NCBI GenBank assembly: GCA_910589415.1 | Contig: OU342630.1 | Location: 75,574,186 to 75,638,185 of the forward strand | Source of the DNA: Malachius bipustulatus | Lineage: Eukaryota > Arthropoda > Insecta > Coleoptera > Melyridae | DNA length: 64,000 nucleotides | Direction of reading: 5' to 3' | Shown here: positions 23,082 to 34,700 of the stretch, piece by piece | Position numbering within the stretch: the first letter of the stretch is position 1 | How the letters are laid out: every line of letters starts with the position of its first letter | The notes under the pieces: model-generated | What the model was told of the DNA's origin: nothing | The model's database searches: none | The model's input: only the letters and a program-made list of their open reading frames with translations | Translations under genes and position numbers: made by a program

Positions 23082-26000
23082 GTTCATACTTCAATGGAAT
23101 TTAAATGGGTACTTTACCCATTTAGCAGAACTGCAACTCTTGATGATGAAATACAAATCTCCAATCATCTGTCTACAAGAAACCAACTTCCGAGATAATA
23201 AAGTCCATCACCCGAAAAACTACATTGGGTACTACCGTAACCGACCAAACGCAAGTAAAGCAAGCGGGGGCGTAGCAACCTTTATTCATGAGCGGATCGC
23301 CGCAGTACAAATTCCTCTCAACTCCCAACTGGAAGCAGTCGCAGTTCGCCTCCAAACTACACCAGAACTCACAGTCTGCAATTTATATATCCCCAGCAGT
23401 CAAACCTTGAATGTACCCGAACTAGAACAGCTAATGCAACAACTCCCTCGGCCTACACTCATTTTAGGCGACTTAAACGCCCACAATATAATCTGGAATT
23501 CCAAGAAAACAGACCGTCGCGGAACACTAATTGAAAACTTCATAAGCACTCATCAACTTTTTCTACTAAACACTGGTGAACCAACCCGATTTAATGCATA
23601 CACTGGGGAATTTTCTGCCATAGATTTAACCCTCTGCGATACAACATTAGCGCCACGCCTTACGTGGACTACCGAAAAACAACTTTTTAATAGCGACCAC
23701 TTTCCTATTATAATTATGACCAACAACCCTCAACACACAAACCCCACAAACCCCAGCTCTCACCCAACCTGGAAACTGAAAACAGCAAACTGGCAAAATT
23801 ACTCTGATTACATCAACCACCACATCGACGACAACATTTTAAACAGTGCCAACAGCGTTAACGATTTGGTCACATACCTAACCAACCTTCTTAGCGACGC
23901 AGGGGAAGACAGTATAAGTAAGCAACACCCAACTTATCAAAAGCATAACAGAGTACCATGGTGGAATCACGATTGCGCAGAAGCTGTCAAAGCAAGCAAG
24001 AAAGCCTTTAACACACTAAAGCGACACAACAGCCCCGAACATCTCCTTAACTTCAAACGACTGCGCGCAAGGGCCAGATATATTATTAAAACCAACAAAA
24101 GAAAATCCTGGATCGAATTCACATCCACCATGAACAACAATACTACCATCACCGAAGTGTGGAACAAGGTTAGGAAAATTAAAGGCGTAAACTGCTCCTT
24201 TGAAATACACCGGATAGAAAACGGCACCCAAACTATCACATCAACGGAGCAAATAGCTAACACACTAGCCACCTTCTTTCAACTGTCGTCCAGTGACCAG
24301 AACTACAACCCCAATTTTCTACCATTTAAGCAACAACAAGAACTTCATGTCACAATACGTGAAGACACCGACAATTCGCCAATCAATCGAGCTATATCAC
24401 TGCACGAGCTCGAAGATGCCCTGAAGTCATGCAAGAGTTCCTGCTCCGGGCCAGACGACATACCTTACGCGTTTTTAATAAACCTTCCACCTAAAGGATT
24501 ACACCTACTACTCGCTATATTTAACAAAATCTATACAACCCGTAACTTCCCTTCCAAATGGTCAGAAAGTATAGTCCTTCCACTGCTAAAAGCCAATAAA
24601 CCCAGACATCTTCTATCATCATATCGCCCAATTTCCCTCACCTGCACCATGTGCAAACTATTAGAAAAAATCCTGAACAGAAGACTGAACTGGATGATAG
24701 AATCAAGACAGCTACTAACCAATATCCAAAATGGCTTTAGACCAAATCGCTCTACTACGGACAACATCGTAAACCTGGAATCAGAGGTACAGGACGCATT
24801 CCTTCAAGGCCAATCTGTTGCCGCCATATTTTTCGACATCGAAAAAGCTTTTGATATGACTTGGAGACATCTGATTCTGAGGAAGCTGGATGAATGGGGT
24901 TTCTGTGGTAATATCACACACTTCATTAAAAACTTCCTAGCCCACAGAACCTTTAAAGTGAGACTTAATAATATCTTATCTCGGGAACACACTCTGAAAA
25001 ACGGAATTCCTCAAGGTTCAGTAATTAGTGCCACACTATTTCTGATCGCCATAAATGATATTGCCAACTGCTTTCCTCGACCTATCAAAGCCTCCCTCTA
25101 CGCCGATGATTTAGTCATCTTCATAAAAGGTAAAGAAACAAATACAATGCAATGTTCTCTTCAACTGGCAATAGACAACCTGGATACCTGGTCCCAAACC
25201 TCTGGATTCCGTTTCTCAACAGAAAAAACAAAGGGACTACTCTTCACACGAAAAAGACGCCCAAACATTCCAAACCTACTTCTAAATGGTTCAACCTTGC
25301 AGTTTACACGGGAAATGAAATACCTAGGAGTAATCTTCGACTCACAACTCCGCTGGAAGAGTCACATTCAGAATCTCAGAAAGTCTTGTGCGAAAGCAAT
25401 CAATGTGATCAAAGTCCTGGCACATCACAAATGGGGAGCCGATACGCAAATCCTACTTCAGCTTTACAAAAGTCTCATACGCTCTAGGATCGACTACGGA
25501 GCAATATCTTACGGCACTGCAAGCAAGACACTCCTCAAAAAAGTTGATGTTATCCAAAATACAGCAATAAGAATGGCCATTGGTTGTTTCCGCACCACCC
25601 CAAGTCAAACCATGCTCTTTCTGGCGGGGGAACTACCTCTGGATATTCGTCGGAACCAACAGACTCTGACATATGTATCCTCGTTAAAAACCCTACCTCA
25701 CGGTCTTAACTACTACTTAATCTCCCGCTACCACTTCAGACAGTCACTATCAGGAAAAAGAGTTACCCAACTCCCCCTCTATGAAAGATCCCTCAAAATA
25801 GCAGAGTCCCTTGGCTTGAACTGCCCAGGTATACCAATAAGCAAAGAAACTGACAACCCTCCCCCTTGGACAGCAGTCGGAATGAAAATTGACACATCGT
25901 TGTCGAAGTTGCCAAAATCCCATACACACCCCAAATTAATAGCCACAACATTTAGGCAGAAAATGGAATCATACAGAGACTCAAGTTTCATCTTCACCGA

Positions 26001-26793
26001 TGCCTCCAAGTCCCACGAAGGTGTAGGCTCTGCAATCTACACACAGGAATCATCTCACCAGTTCACTCTAAATAACAGCTGCAGCGTGTTCACAGGTGAG
26101 CTGAGTGCTCTCCTGGAGGCCACTAACTACACCTTACAACATCCCGACAGAAAATATGTCATATGCTCCGACTCCCTCAGCTCTCTTCAATCCATTAAAA
26201 AACTGTACTCCGTCCACCCCGTTGTTCTCAAGATCAAACATGCCCTCAGTAAACATAACCAAATATCCAATCTAGCTTTCATGTTTGTACCATCACATGT
26301 GGGCATTTACGGAAATGAACAAGCTGACCTACTTGCGAAAAACGCAATCAGAAACGAATCATCAACCAAACTTAAATTCCACACAATACCAGATACTAAA
26401 GCCTACATCAAAGCACTACTAATAAAATCATATGAACAAAAATGGCAGGAAAGCGCTTCAATACTGAAGGCATTGAAGACTACCCTCTACCCAACACTGT
26501 CACTTCCTGAAAACAGACAAAGTCAAGTTGTTCTATCACGAATAAGAACTGGCCACACTCGTCTCACTCACAAATTCCTGTTCCAAGGCGGCATTGAACC
26601 ACCCCCCCACTGCGATGTCTGTGACCAGAGAACAACCATCAAACACCTTCTCTGTGAATGCATCTTGTACAGTGATGTGAGATCGAAGCATAATATTTCA
26701 GACACACTAGAAAATGCCCTACGTGACGACCAAGACCACATGTCCCGCCTAATTTTATTTCTAAAGGAAACCGAACTATTCGACCAACTATAG
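23017..26793 (+). CDS. ORF2 polyprotein: APE endonuclease, RT, RNase H
   Basis: A 1258-residue protein. A TGA lies at 23008-23010 in this frame, so the ATG at 23017 is the first possible in-frame start and it overlaps ORF1 by 65 bases in the +1 frame. The endonuclease spans about residues 24-235: QWNLNG (26-31), CLQETN with Glu55, GDLNAH (151-156), IDLTL (202-206) and SDHFPI (226-231). The RT spans about 470-770: SYRPISL, FDIEKAFD (607-614), NGIPQGSVIS and YADD (695-698). RNase H spans about 988-1110 with Asp995 (FTDAS), Glu1028 (TGELSAL), Asp1052 (SDSLSSL) and the SHVGIYGNEQAD block ending at Asp1104. A zinc motif follows at C1199-x2-C1202-x7-H1210-x4-C1215. All key catalytic residues are present. 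The enzyme nicks target DNA and copies the RNA in place. Confidence 0.95.
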   Translation: MILNLKNPTDPRILTFHKIVTEFILQWNLNGYFTHLAELQLLMMKYKSPIICLQETNFRDNKVHHPKNYIGYYRNRPNASKASGGVATFIHERIAAVQIPLNSQLEAVAVRLQTTPELTVCNLYIPSSQTLNVPELEQLMQQLPRPTLILGDLNAHNIIWNSKKTDRRGTLIENFISTHQLFLLNTGEPTRFNAYTGEFSAIDLTLCDTTLAPRLTWTTEKQLFNSDHFPIIIMTNNPQHTNPTNPSSHPTWKLKTANWQNYSDYINHHIDDNILNSANSVNDLVTYLTNLLSDAGEDSISKQHPTYQKHNRVPWWNHDCAEAVKASKKAFNTLKRHNSPEHLLNFKRLRARARYIIKTNKRKSWIEFTSTMNNNTTITEVWNKVRKIKGVNCSFEIHRIENGTQTITSTEQIANTLATFFQLSSSDQNYNPNFLPFKQQQELHVTIREDTDNSPINRAISLHELEDALKSCKSSCSGPDDIPYAFLINLPPKGLHLLLAIFNKIYTTRNFPSKWSESIVLPLLKANKPRHLLSSYRPISLTCTMCKLLEKILNRRLNWMIESRQLLTNIQNGFRPNRSTTDNIVNLESEVQDAFLQGQSVAAIFFDIEKAFDMTWRHLILRKLDEWGFCGNITHFIKNFLAHRTFKVRLNNILSREHTLKNGIPQGSVISATLFLIAINDIANCFPRPIKASLYADDLVIFIKGKETNTMQCSLQLAIDNLDTWSQTSGFRFSTEKTKGLLFTRKRRPNIPNLLLNGSTLQFTREMKYLGVIFDSQLRWKSHIQNLRKSCAKAINVIKVLAHHKWGADTQILLQLYKSLIRSRIDYGAISYGTASKTLLKKVDVIQNTAIRMAIGCFRTTPSQTMLFLAGELPLDIRRNQQTLTYVSSLKTLPHGLNYYLISRYHFRQSLSGKRVTQLPLYERSLKIAESLGLNCPGIPISKETDNPPPWTAVGMKIDTSLSKLPKSHTHPKLIATTFRQKMESYRDSSFIFTDASKSHEGVGSAIYTQESSHQFTLNNSCSVFTGELSALLEATNYTLQHPDRKYVICSDSLSSLQSIKKLYSVHPVVLKIKHALSKHNQISNLAFMFVPSHVGIYGNEQADLLAKNAIRNESSTKLKFHTIPDTKAYIKALLIKSYEQKWQESASILKALKTTLYPTLSLPENRQSQVVLSRIRTGHTRLTHKFLFQGGIEPPPHCDVCDQRTTIKHLLCECILYSDVRSKHNISDTLENALRDDQDHMSRLILFLKETELFDQL

Positions 26794-26945
26794 CAGTTAT
26801 ATACCTATATATCATAATAACATAAATATCTTAGTTTAGCATACCTCACCATGTAAATAACTCTGTTCTCATAATTGTACAACCTGCCGCTAATGACCTC
26901 GCTGTCGATGTGGCATTTCTTATGTAAATAAAAAAAAAAAAAAAA
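26794..26945 (+). other. 3' UTR and A-rich tail of the I-type element
   Basis: About 135 non-coding bases follow the TAG stop of ORF2 and end in TTATGTAAATAAA plus a run of A. No separate polyadenylation signal is obvious other than AATAAA overlapping the tail. The tail is simple A rather than the TAA repeats of the fly I factor. Confidence 0.8.
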
Positions 26946-26958
26946 AAATAATTGATTT
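26946..26958 (+). repeat. Target-site duplication, 3' copy
   Basis: AAATAATTGATTT follows the A-rich tail and matches 21492-21504 exactly. Confidence 0.85.
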
Positions 26959-28983
26959 GTACGATCCGCCTCAATCTCAGGGTGAAGTTCAGCTTGGCCA
27001 TAAAACACATGAACCATCTGCTCTACCACTTAAACCCTGAAGTACATTTAAATAAAAAAAACATCATAAAAGCGAGAGCTCTCTCAATCAAAAACAGAGA
27101 GCAATCATTACAACCTAACAATTATTTTCATAGTATGATAGTATTGTCAGTAAACCTAGAGGGTATATCGAGGGACTATAAGTAAATCTACTCTACGATG
27201 TCGCAAAATAGGGATTAAGCGAGCAAAGGGCTCAGAAAAGAAAATGGAAAAAAAAATTAAAGAAGAAAAAATAATATTATTCTCATAATACCTTAGGTAT
27301 ATGGAAAATGAAGATTATAATAATATGCAAAATATACTCATAATATTGTCGTGCAGCGTGCAGTTTAGTTAAAGGATGCATGAACAAAAATTATTCATTA
27401 CCACGACATCAATTTTTTGTTTTTGACTAGATGGTCATCCGGATTATACGAATCGGTTTAGACATCTCACACATATTTTGGATGCACAAAGAATTTTGTT
27501 ATCTGGAAGAATATGAGTATAGCAGACTGGTTCTGAGGTGTTTTTTATTACGACTTCTTTAATGGAAATAAGGTTATATTATCATCTTGAAGCTTTGAAA
27601 CTTCAGTATTCATTTCTGTACCAAAATCATGCAGCTTTGCACTCAGTATAAAGCAAAAATAGTTTTTCTTTGAGCTATGACAGACTTTTAGCGAGGATTA
27701 AAACACAGCAAAGAAGGTGATTATAGCAAAGCACTTAGTATAGAGGCAGCTGCAGGTCTGATGAGGTGGCATGTTGACACAAACGACTTATACATAGTAG
27801 CAAATTATGAAAATGAAGGCTTAGACAGAACAGGAAAAAAGAGAAAAAAGTTGCTCGTTTACCTTTAAACTAATTTTTACACAAATACTTGCCATTCGCG
27901 GAATTATTTCTAATTTTCAGATATTTATTATTGTCGGAAAACCGGTGACATCTTGGCCAATACCTACAGCAACAGTGCAAAATTTTGAATATTAATATGC
28001 AAGAATTTTCAATATTAATTTTTTATCAAGAACAAGAAACCCTTCATAAAAATGTAAATTACCAGATGTAAATGTTCTAAACGAGAAACTAGAAGGATTT
28101 TTTTTAGATTAGATAAAAAAAATCATTCTATATTCTATCCAATCATGATTCGCTAAGACCTAAAATAGCCGTAAAATTCATATAAAAAGCGTAATTACTT
28201 ATTCATCACGATGTTTCAGACTTTATTAAGTATCGCTAAAGCACATAAGCTTTCAACTTCGGTGCCAATATACTAATAGTATGGTCTGATTTAAGCAGGC
28301 TGTTATTAGTTCAGTTCAGAAGAATTCGTCAAATATGCTGAAAGAGGTGTGTTAAATGCTAACTGACTACATTAGAGTTCTACCTAAATGCTTATTATAA
28401 CATAATTTATTAACTCCTTGTCTGATCCTTTAAATACCTACATTTTCTAACTGAAGTCAACGCCATCTACGAAAGTAGTAACCTTGCAATCCTAGTAATC
28501 CTGAGTAACCTTATAGGAGTGCACATTTTTCAAAAAAATATTTGTCTGAGATTTTCCTAAAAATCTCTTGTCAGACGATATAAATTTCGACGTTATACAG
28601 TTCATAACTACTGTAGTCTGCTTATCTGTTCTTCTGTATAGCTGTCCTTGTCTTCTAGATGCACACGAGAAAAAACATTTTTCGAGCGAGAGTTTTTATC
28701 GTATCGAATGTTTAAAAATTTTACACATTTTACACAATTTTACACATGCTCGTCAACTTAAGGCCTCTTTTGCGTTATTTTTTCGTCACGGTATCGGCTG
28801 TTGTGTAACAGGCGATGTCCATGCAGAGCAAGATATTACTGTTTATTACAAAAATCGACCAACCGGTAGCAAAAAAAAAAAAAGAAAGTTTACGGTTGTT
28901 TTTTCTTTGCTATAATAATGCATTGAAAATTTGCTGTCGAACGGCATAATTTTTTTCATGTAAAATTCGAATCCACTAATATG
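26959..28983. other. Non-coding stretch with one unassigned ORF
   Basis: The 115-codon plus-strand ORF 28568-28915 begins with a hydrophobic stretch (FITTVVCLSVLLYSCPCLL) and ends with a Lys run encoded by an A-tract. I do not recognise it, and the A-tract suggests repeat-derived sequence. The rest is AT-rich with no gene seen. Confidence 0.35.
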
Positions 28984-29039
28984 CAGGGCTATCCTAAGTA
29001 AATTTTCTTTCCTTTAAACGACAAAACGCTTGATCGAAT

Positions 29040-29480
29040 TGATGAGTCAGGGATCTTGGTGTACTCTACGACTCTAAACTTTCATTTAATTAGCATTTTA
29101 CCTCTGCTGTCTCATCGGCAGTTAGGTCTTTGGGCTTCCTAATACGCAACACTCGGGAGTTTCAGAGCGTCAATTCCCTTGTTATATTGTACAACTCCCT
29201 GGTCAGGTCTAAGCTCGAGTATGCCTCCATTATATGACCTCCAGGTGCACGTCGATAATTTTGAACGTGTCCAGCGGCGCTTTCTCAAGTATCTCCACTT
29301 CAAGGTCACCGGCGTATATCCTCCAATAGGCTTCCCTCAGCATCAGCTGCTAAGTCAATTCAATCTTGACAGCTTACTGAATAGGCGCTCCTATATGTGT
29401 ATCAGATTTTTGTGGAATGTTCTCAATGACACGTTGAACTGTCCTGTTTTTTTTTTAAAGAGGGAGCATCGGTCTTAACT
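29040..29480 (+). pseudogene. Relic of a non-LTR RT C-terminal region
   Basis: Across frames the sequence reads VILYNSLVRSKLEYASII then a stop where Trp is usual. In the frame of ORF 29179-29478 it continues FERVQRRFLKYLHFK, with YPPIGFPQHQLLSQF and LDSLLNRRSY. This is the thumb/connection segment after the RT palm in Jockey/CR1-type LINEs, where LYNSLVRSKLEYAS-x-x-W precedes a VQRRF block. Only about 150 codons survive, with at least one frameshift and one nonsense change. The catalytic RT core is not present. Confidence 0.7.
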
Positions 29481-29635
29481 GTGTAGGTAAGACATAGGAC
29501 ATAGTCGCTCCACTCTGGTAAATTGGCTTTGAGCACGAACTCTTCAGCCACACACACTTTAAAAATTATATTTTCCTTTTAAACGTTCGATCGCTAGTTT
29601 TACTTTTCACAACAGACATTCGAAAATGAATCTGA

Positions 29636-29719
29636 AAAGTAAAGCGGGCCGAGGTGAGTTTCGAACCCGCGATCTATGGCTTCGTGGGCCAGCGGAGAAC
29701 CACTTGGCCACACAAGTCA
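29636..29719 (-). repeat. tRNA-like sequence, probable SINE head
   Basis: On the minus strand, TGGCCAAGTGG (about 29702-29712) fits the pol III A box and GGGTTCGAAAC (about 29654-29664) fits the B box. Between them TGGC/GCCA can form an anticodon stem with a seven-base loop containing ACG. The T stem is only partly paired and the acceptor stem is poor, so it is not a good functional tRNA gene. A tRNA-derived SINE head is the better reading, with the body running towards lower coordinates. No A-tail or target duplication was identified. Confidence 0.55.
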
Positions 29720-30345
29720 GTAACTGTCCTGATATTCTCAGTCAATTTACGCTCAATGTCCCTCAGGTCTCTCTGAGACATCATAATATTCTACACACAG
29801 ACATCTTCGGCACTATCTGCATCATTTCTTCCCACTGAGTCGAATCTGCGACACTTATAATCAGATCTCCCACGATTTGGACATCTTCTGCTGTTCAGTC
29901 AGGTATATATACGACTCGGCAATTCCTCGGTACATGACCTTCAGCTCCTCTGCGTGCTATACAATCTATATTGTTTACCTACAATTGACATTTTCGAAGC
30001 GCATTTTACCTACTCTTGATCATAATTATTGCTAATGTGAACCATTTTCGAGAAAAACGGTCATTAAGGATGAAAAATTCACTTTGATGTTTCAAAATGT
30101 GTGTCGGAAAATAATGGGCAAAAAATCTTCTCTCGGTCCTAAAATATCCACCAATGACACATGAAAAAAATTAATTGGTCGTAAGAAGGTACCTAGCTTT
30201 ATATCAATAATAAGACATGCACAAAAATTGAGTTCTGTCAAAAACGGTTCATTTCCGGACATACCTTGATGGGGCTTTTTTTCCTTATAATGAACCAAGT
30301 AATCATCTCCTTAAATTTTTCGCTTTTAGGTATTTAGGATAGCCC

Positions 30346-31776
30346 TGTAGGTACCTGCTACCTACTACATACTAATATAGGTAGAACTTGATGAATCTCA
30401 TAATCTCGTAATAGGCGAGGGATCATTTTTTGGAAACTAAATACCTAATGCAGGAAACTGAATGTAATCAAAAGCAATGAATGAGATTGGAAGGCCAATA
30501 ATTGACATAATAATAATAATAATAATATCTGTATGATGAACGTTGTCCTATTATGTACAGTTAGGCGACACCTACACTAGGCGGCCCAGGAGAAGCACTT
30601 TCATCAATCCAGCCCATTCATGCCGTTCAATCTGCTAGATGTGTTGTGTAATAACGAGTGTTAAAACTGGTTTTAGTTTCGCAAAAAAACATCGTTCTAG
30701 GTGCATGTATCAAGCAAAAGGTCAAGAACCGCATGCTTACTACTTTACTAGTCAATCTAGGTTTGCTTCTCCGCACAAAACAAATGAATGGAGTGCGTGT
30801 TTGTTTCTTTTTTGGTAGAGACGCGCTCATTCACTCTCGAGTCAGACACGATTAACAATTATTTGCACATCAACGCTAGAAGAACTTCTAAGTAAATATC
30901 GCATAATTATTTTTAAATTCAACTTCCACCGACACTTTCTAAAAATAGGTAGGTAAGGTAGGTACTTACTATACGCGGTGTCTTGTGGTGTTTATCTATT
31001 GCTTTAATAATAATTTATTGCACGAAATGGAAAAAAAAGTCGAACAAAAAGGCAACTTGTGTCTCACCTAGATCGAACAGGGTTTGATAAACGATGGACT
31101 AGCTCCTCGAGAAACTAAATTAAAATGACAAGATTCATAGGAGACTATATTAAATCTTATAACGGATGATCATCTCATTTCTTAATGAAGCAGAGAATGA
31201 AAATTTTCTCATAACTAGGCGGCTGAAAATATATAGCAGCAGTGTCATAGATAATTTCTAAAAACTGCAGGGCTGCAATCAAGATAATTTTTCCTGGCAT
31301 CTATGTGTCTCCCTTTCTGGCGACTTTGGATTATAGCACCCCATCTAACGTAGATACTGGGGTTTGGTCATTTGGTGCTTTGCTAAGGTGTTCACCAAGT
31401 TTACAATGCCCTGTGAGAAAACCTGTTAGTATTCTCAAACCATTTTTGTTCAGTTTGATGAAGACTTCGAATCTTTTTTGGTTGTAGGTATTTTCCAAGC
31501 AATAATTTTGGCCTATCTTAATAAATTTGGTCTTTCGAGAGTTTTTCGCTTTTGGTTTCCTTTTCTCTCTTCATTCTTTATTTTGTCTTTAAAAAAATTT
31601 CTCCTAGTCTACAAAAAGGTTATTGCCCTGTAAACAGTGTTCATCCTTGCTTTGCTGGGTTACCAGGCAGGTTATTCCAGGCATTGTAAGAAGGTTTCAT
31701 CTCAGAGCTCTGATCTTTAGTTGATTAAATCTTGTTTTAATGATATGAGAAAAGCGCTATTAGTGCGCGTTATACA
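30346..31776. other. Non-coding stretch, no gene recognised
   Basis: Contains TACCTACC-type short repeats near 30350-30375 and 30945-30970 and a TAA microsatellite at 30508-30526. ORFs 30627-30830 and 30658-30855 are opposite-strand shadows of one another with no recognisable domain. Confidence 0.4.
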
Positions 31777-34700
31777 TACAGTGCCCGCAAAAAAGTTCGC
31801 ACCATATTATGGGAAAACTTTTTGTATCCATTTTTTTGTAAAAAAATTATCATAAGTTTGTGCTTTCAAAAATATTAAATTTGAACTCGCCTAGCTCCAT
31901 GGTGTGAATTTTACTTCCATAGAAAACGTCGTTTTTCTAAACTTCAAAATTACAAAAAAACATAATTTTACGAAAACTAAACGTGTTTTGAGGGAAATTT
32001 CGGCAAAATGCGTTAGGTGGCCAAAAAATGGTAGGTATACTGTTTCAAATTTCAACTTTTTGCTAATTTTTCTCTCAGTGTAATTTTGAATTTTGAATAT
32101 TTTGACTGCAATATTAGGATTGTTTATGATAATTAGAAAAATCAACATGAGTGATGGAAATAAATGACAGGAGCGAGATTTTCGAATTTAATAAAATGTC
32201 TGTCAAATTTTTTTATGTTTTTGGTGCAACGCGTAGGTATTCAACACGAAAAAAGCATCATACAGGTTCAAATTTACTTTCAATTTTATAAGAAATTAAC
32301 GCAAATCAAAATTTTTAATCACCTGAGCTACAAAATACAGTGCATTTATTTTAAGTGTTGCCATAGGGAATAGCATGTAAAAAAATACACCCTATGTTAA
32401 CTTATGTTGTCTTGTACTTTGGAAGTCGTTTTAAATTTTCAATAATAGTACATGTCATCTACTTTACAATAGGACCTTTCAGAAAAGCCGGTCATTGTTC
32501 AATTTTATGGTACAGGCTGTCCCATTGAGGTGAAAAAACTGCAAGAAACGGTAAGAGATACGAAGTCGGTTAAATTACAAAAAAGTTGCGCTGTTTTGAG
32601 ACGAGTATTTGGAAAAAAAAATTTTCTCAATATTCTCAGAATTTCCTGAAATATCCTGAAAAAACTTGAAATATGCAGATTTATTATTTTAGCCATATCT
32701 TCTTTATTATTAAAAAAAAATATTATTTTTTTGTAGGTTTACATAAGCCGTAATGAGCTACTTATTTGACGTTTCAAAAAGTTCCAAAGCCGACTAGATC
32801 TTGGGATTTCCAAAGTCAACTTTGGTTTTTCTTATTACCGCCATATTGTTTATCATGCCATTCGCTATAGAAAAAATCAAGGAAACAAAAAATCCATCAC
32901 ATTGCAAATAAATTTGAAAAAAATTTTTCTTCTTTTTCAAAAATAAAGAAAATTTTTAATCTGGTAAAAAATTAAAAGGTAATAATCTGTAAAAAATTAC
33001 ACCCTATATTAACGTCGTACCCATTGTAATTTAGAAGTCGTTTTAAATTTTCAACAATAGTATACCTACATGCATGTTAGGTAGGTAGGTACTTTACGAT
33101 ACAACATGTCAAAAACCGGTCCTTTTTAAATTTTATTATTTAGTCCTCATTTGAATTATTAAACTTTAATAAAGGAGTCAGAATAAACAAAGTGAGTTAA
33201 AATTATTAATTTATTAGAGAACATGTGAACATTTTTTATTCATAAATAAAAAAAAGACAATAAAACCCAAACAACTAAGCAAACTAACAAAAATTAATTG
33301 AAACAATCAAAGAAAACATTTTGACCAATTTCTTTGATAATAATTTCAGATAATTTTTGTTAGTTTGCTTATTAGTTATTTAGGTTTTATTGTTTTTTTT
33401 ATTTATGAATAAAAAATGTTCACATGTTCTCTAATAAATTATTAATAATTTTAACTCACTTTGTTTATTCTGACTCATTTATTAAAGTTTAATAAAATTC
33501 AAATGAGCACTAAATATTAAAATTTAAAAAGGACCGGTTTTTGACATGTTGTATCGTAAAGTACGTACATGACATTACATGTAGGTACTATTGTTGAAAA
33601 TTTAAACGACTTCTAAATTACAATGGGTACAACATAAGTTAGTATAGGGTGTAGTTTTTTACATATTATTACCTATGGCAACACTTAAAAAATGCACTTT
33701 TTGACATTAAGTAAAAAAAAAAATTTCTTTATTTTTGAAAAAGAAGAAAAAATTTTTTCAAGTTTATTTGCAATGTGATGGATTTTTTGTTTCCTTGATT
33801 TTTTCTATAGCGAATGGCATGAAAAACAATATGGCGGTAATAAGAAAAACCAAAGTTGACTTTGGAAATCCCAAGATCTAGTCGGCTTTGGAACTTTTTG
33901 AAACGTCAAATAGTAGCTCATTACGGCTTATGTAAACCTACAAAAAAATAATAATTTTTTTTTAATAATAAAGAAGATATGGCTAAAATAATAAATCTGC
34001 ATATTTCAAGTTTTTTCAGGATATTTCAGGAAACTCTGAGAATATTGAGAAAATTTTTTTTTCCAAATACTTGTCTCAAAACAGCGCAACTTTTTTGTAA
34101 CTTAACCGACTTCGTATCTCTTACCGGTTCTTGCAGTTTTTTCACCTCAATGGGACAGCCTGTATCATAAAATTGAACAACGACCGACTTTTCTGAAAGG
34201 TCCTATTGTAAAGTAGATGACATGTACTATTATTGAAAATTAAAAACGACTTCCAAAGTACAAGACAACATAAGTTAACATAGGGTGTATTTTTTTACAT
34301 GCTATTCCCTATCCTATGGCAACACTTAAAATAAATGCACTGTAGATACTTAATAGAGTATGCTCTCTAGTTGTCACTATGTCCTAGCTTATTAATATCA
34401 TTTGCGAAGTTGCATTTTATCAAATTAAGATGGAGTATTGCTTGGGCATTAGGCTAGAAATAAAAAAAAAAAATATGACCTTATCGAATTTAAATTAATA
34501 ACTTAGGTTCTGTTCTTATTAAATAGAAATTAAACGTCAACTAATAAGATATAGTTTCTAAGTGTCAATTATTACCGTTTTGACAAAAAACAATAAAAAA
34601 GGTGACAGAAATTTTATTAAATTCGAATATTTCGCTCCTGGCATTAGTGTCAATTACTCATCATCTTGATTTCTCTAAGCATTAGAAACTGTAAACTATA

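Larger units (their letters stand above)
21505..26945 (+). mobile_element. Full-length I-clade non-LTR retrotransposon
   Basis: A 5.44-kb element bounded by a 13-bp target-site duplication. It has a 374-base 5' UTR, two intact ORFs overlapping by 65 bases, a 3' UTR of about 135 bases and an A-rich tail (26929-26945). ORF2 carries APE endonuclease, RT, RNase H and a C-terminal CCHC-type motif. RNase H after the RT, with an APE endonuclease, fits the I group rather than the Jockey clade proper, which usually lacks RNase H. No stops, frameshifts or 5' truncation were found and the duplication is perfect, so the insertion should be recent. GC content is clearly higher than the flanks. Confidence 0.93.
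28984..30345. mobile_element. Possible TIR element with CAGGGCTATCCTAA ends
   Basis: CAGGGCTATCCTAA at 28984 and its exact complement TTAGGATAGCCCTG near 30332-30345 face each other 1.36 kb apart. The CAGGG start and the adjacent TA on the right match the style of the other foldback termini in the window. Outside these 14-15 bases I see little pairing. The interior holds a retrotransposon relic and a tRNA-like sequence, so this may be a composite or a coincidence. Confidence 0.4.

Noticed and set aside
23967..24272. Minus-strand ORFs inside the retrotransposon
   Set aside because: Antisense shadows of ORF2 with no domains; the same holds for 22457-22795, 24531-24992 and 25779-26009.
25152..25487. 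Plus-strand 111-codon ORF within ORF2
   Set aside because: Alternative frame of the RT connection region, with no features of its own.
29636..29719. Functional tRNA gene
   Set aside because: A and B boxes are good but the T stem and acceptor stem do not pair well, so a SINE head is more likely.
32505..34170. Two near-identical 63-residue proteins on opposite strands
   Set aside because: They are the two arms of a foldback read from each strand and reflect symmetry rather than coding.
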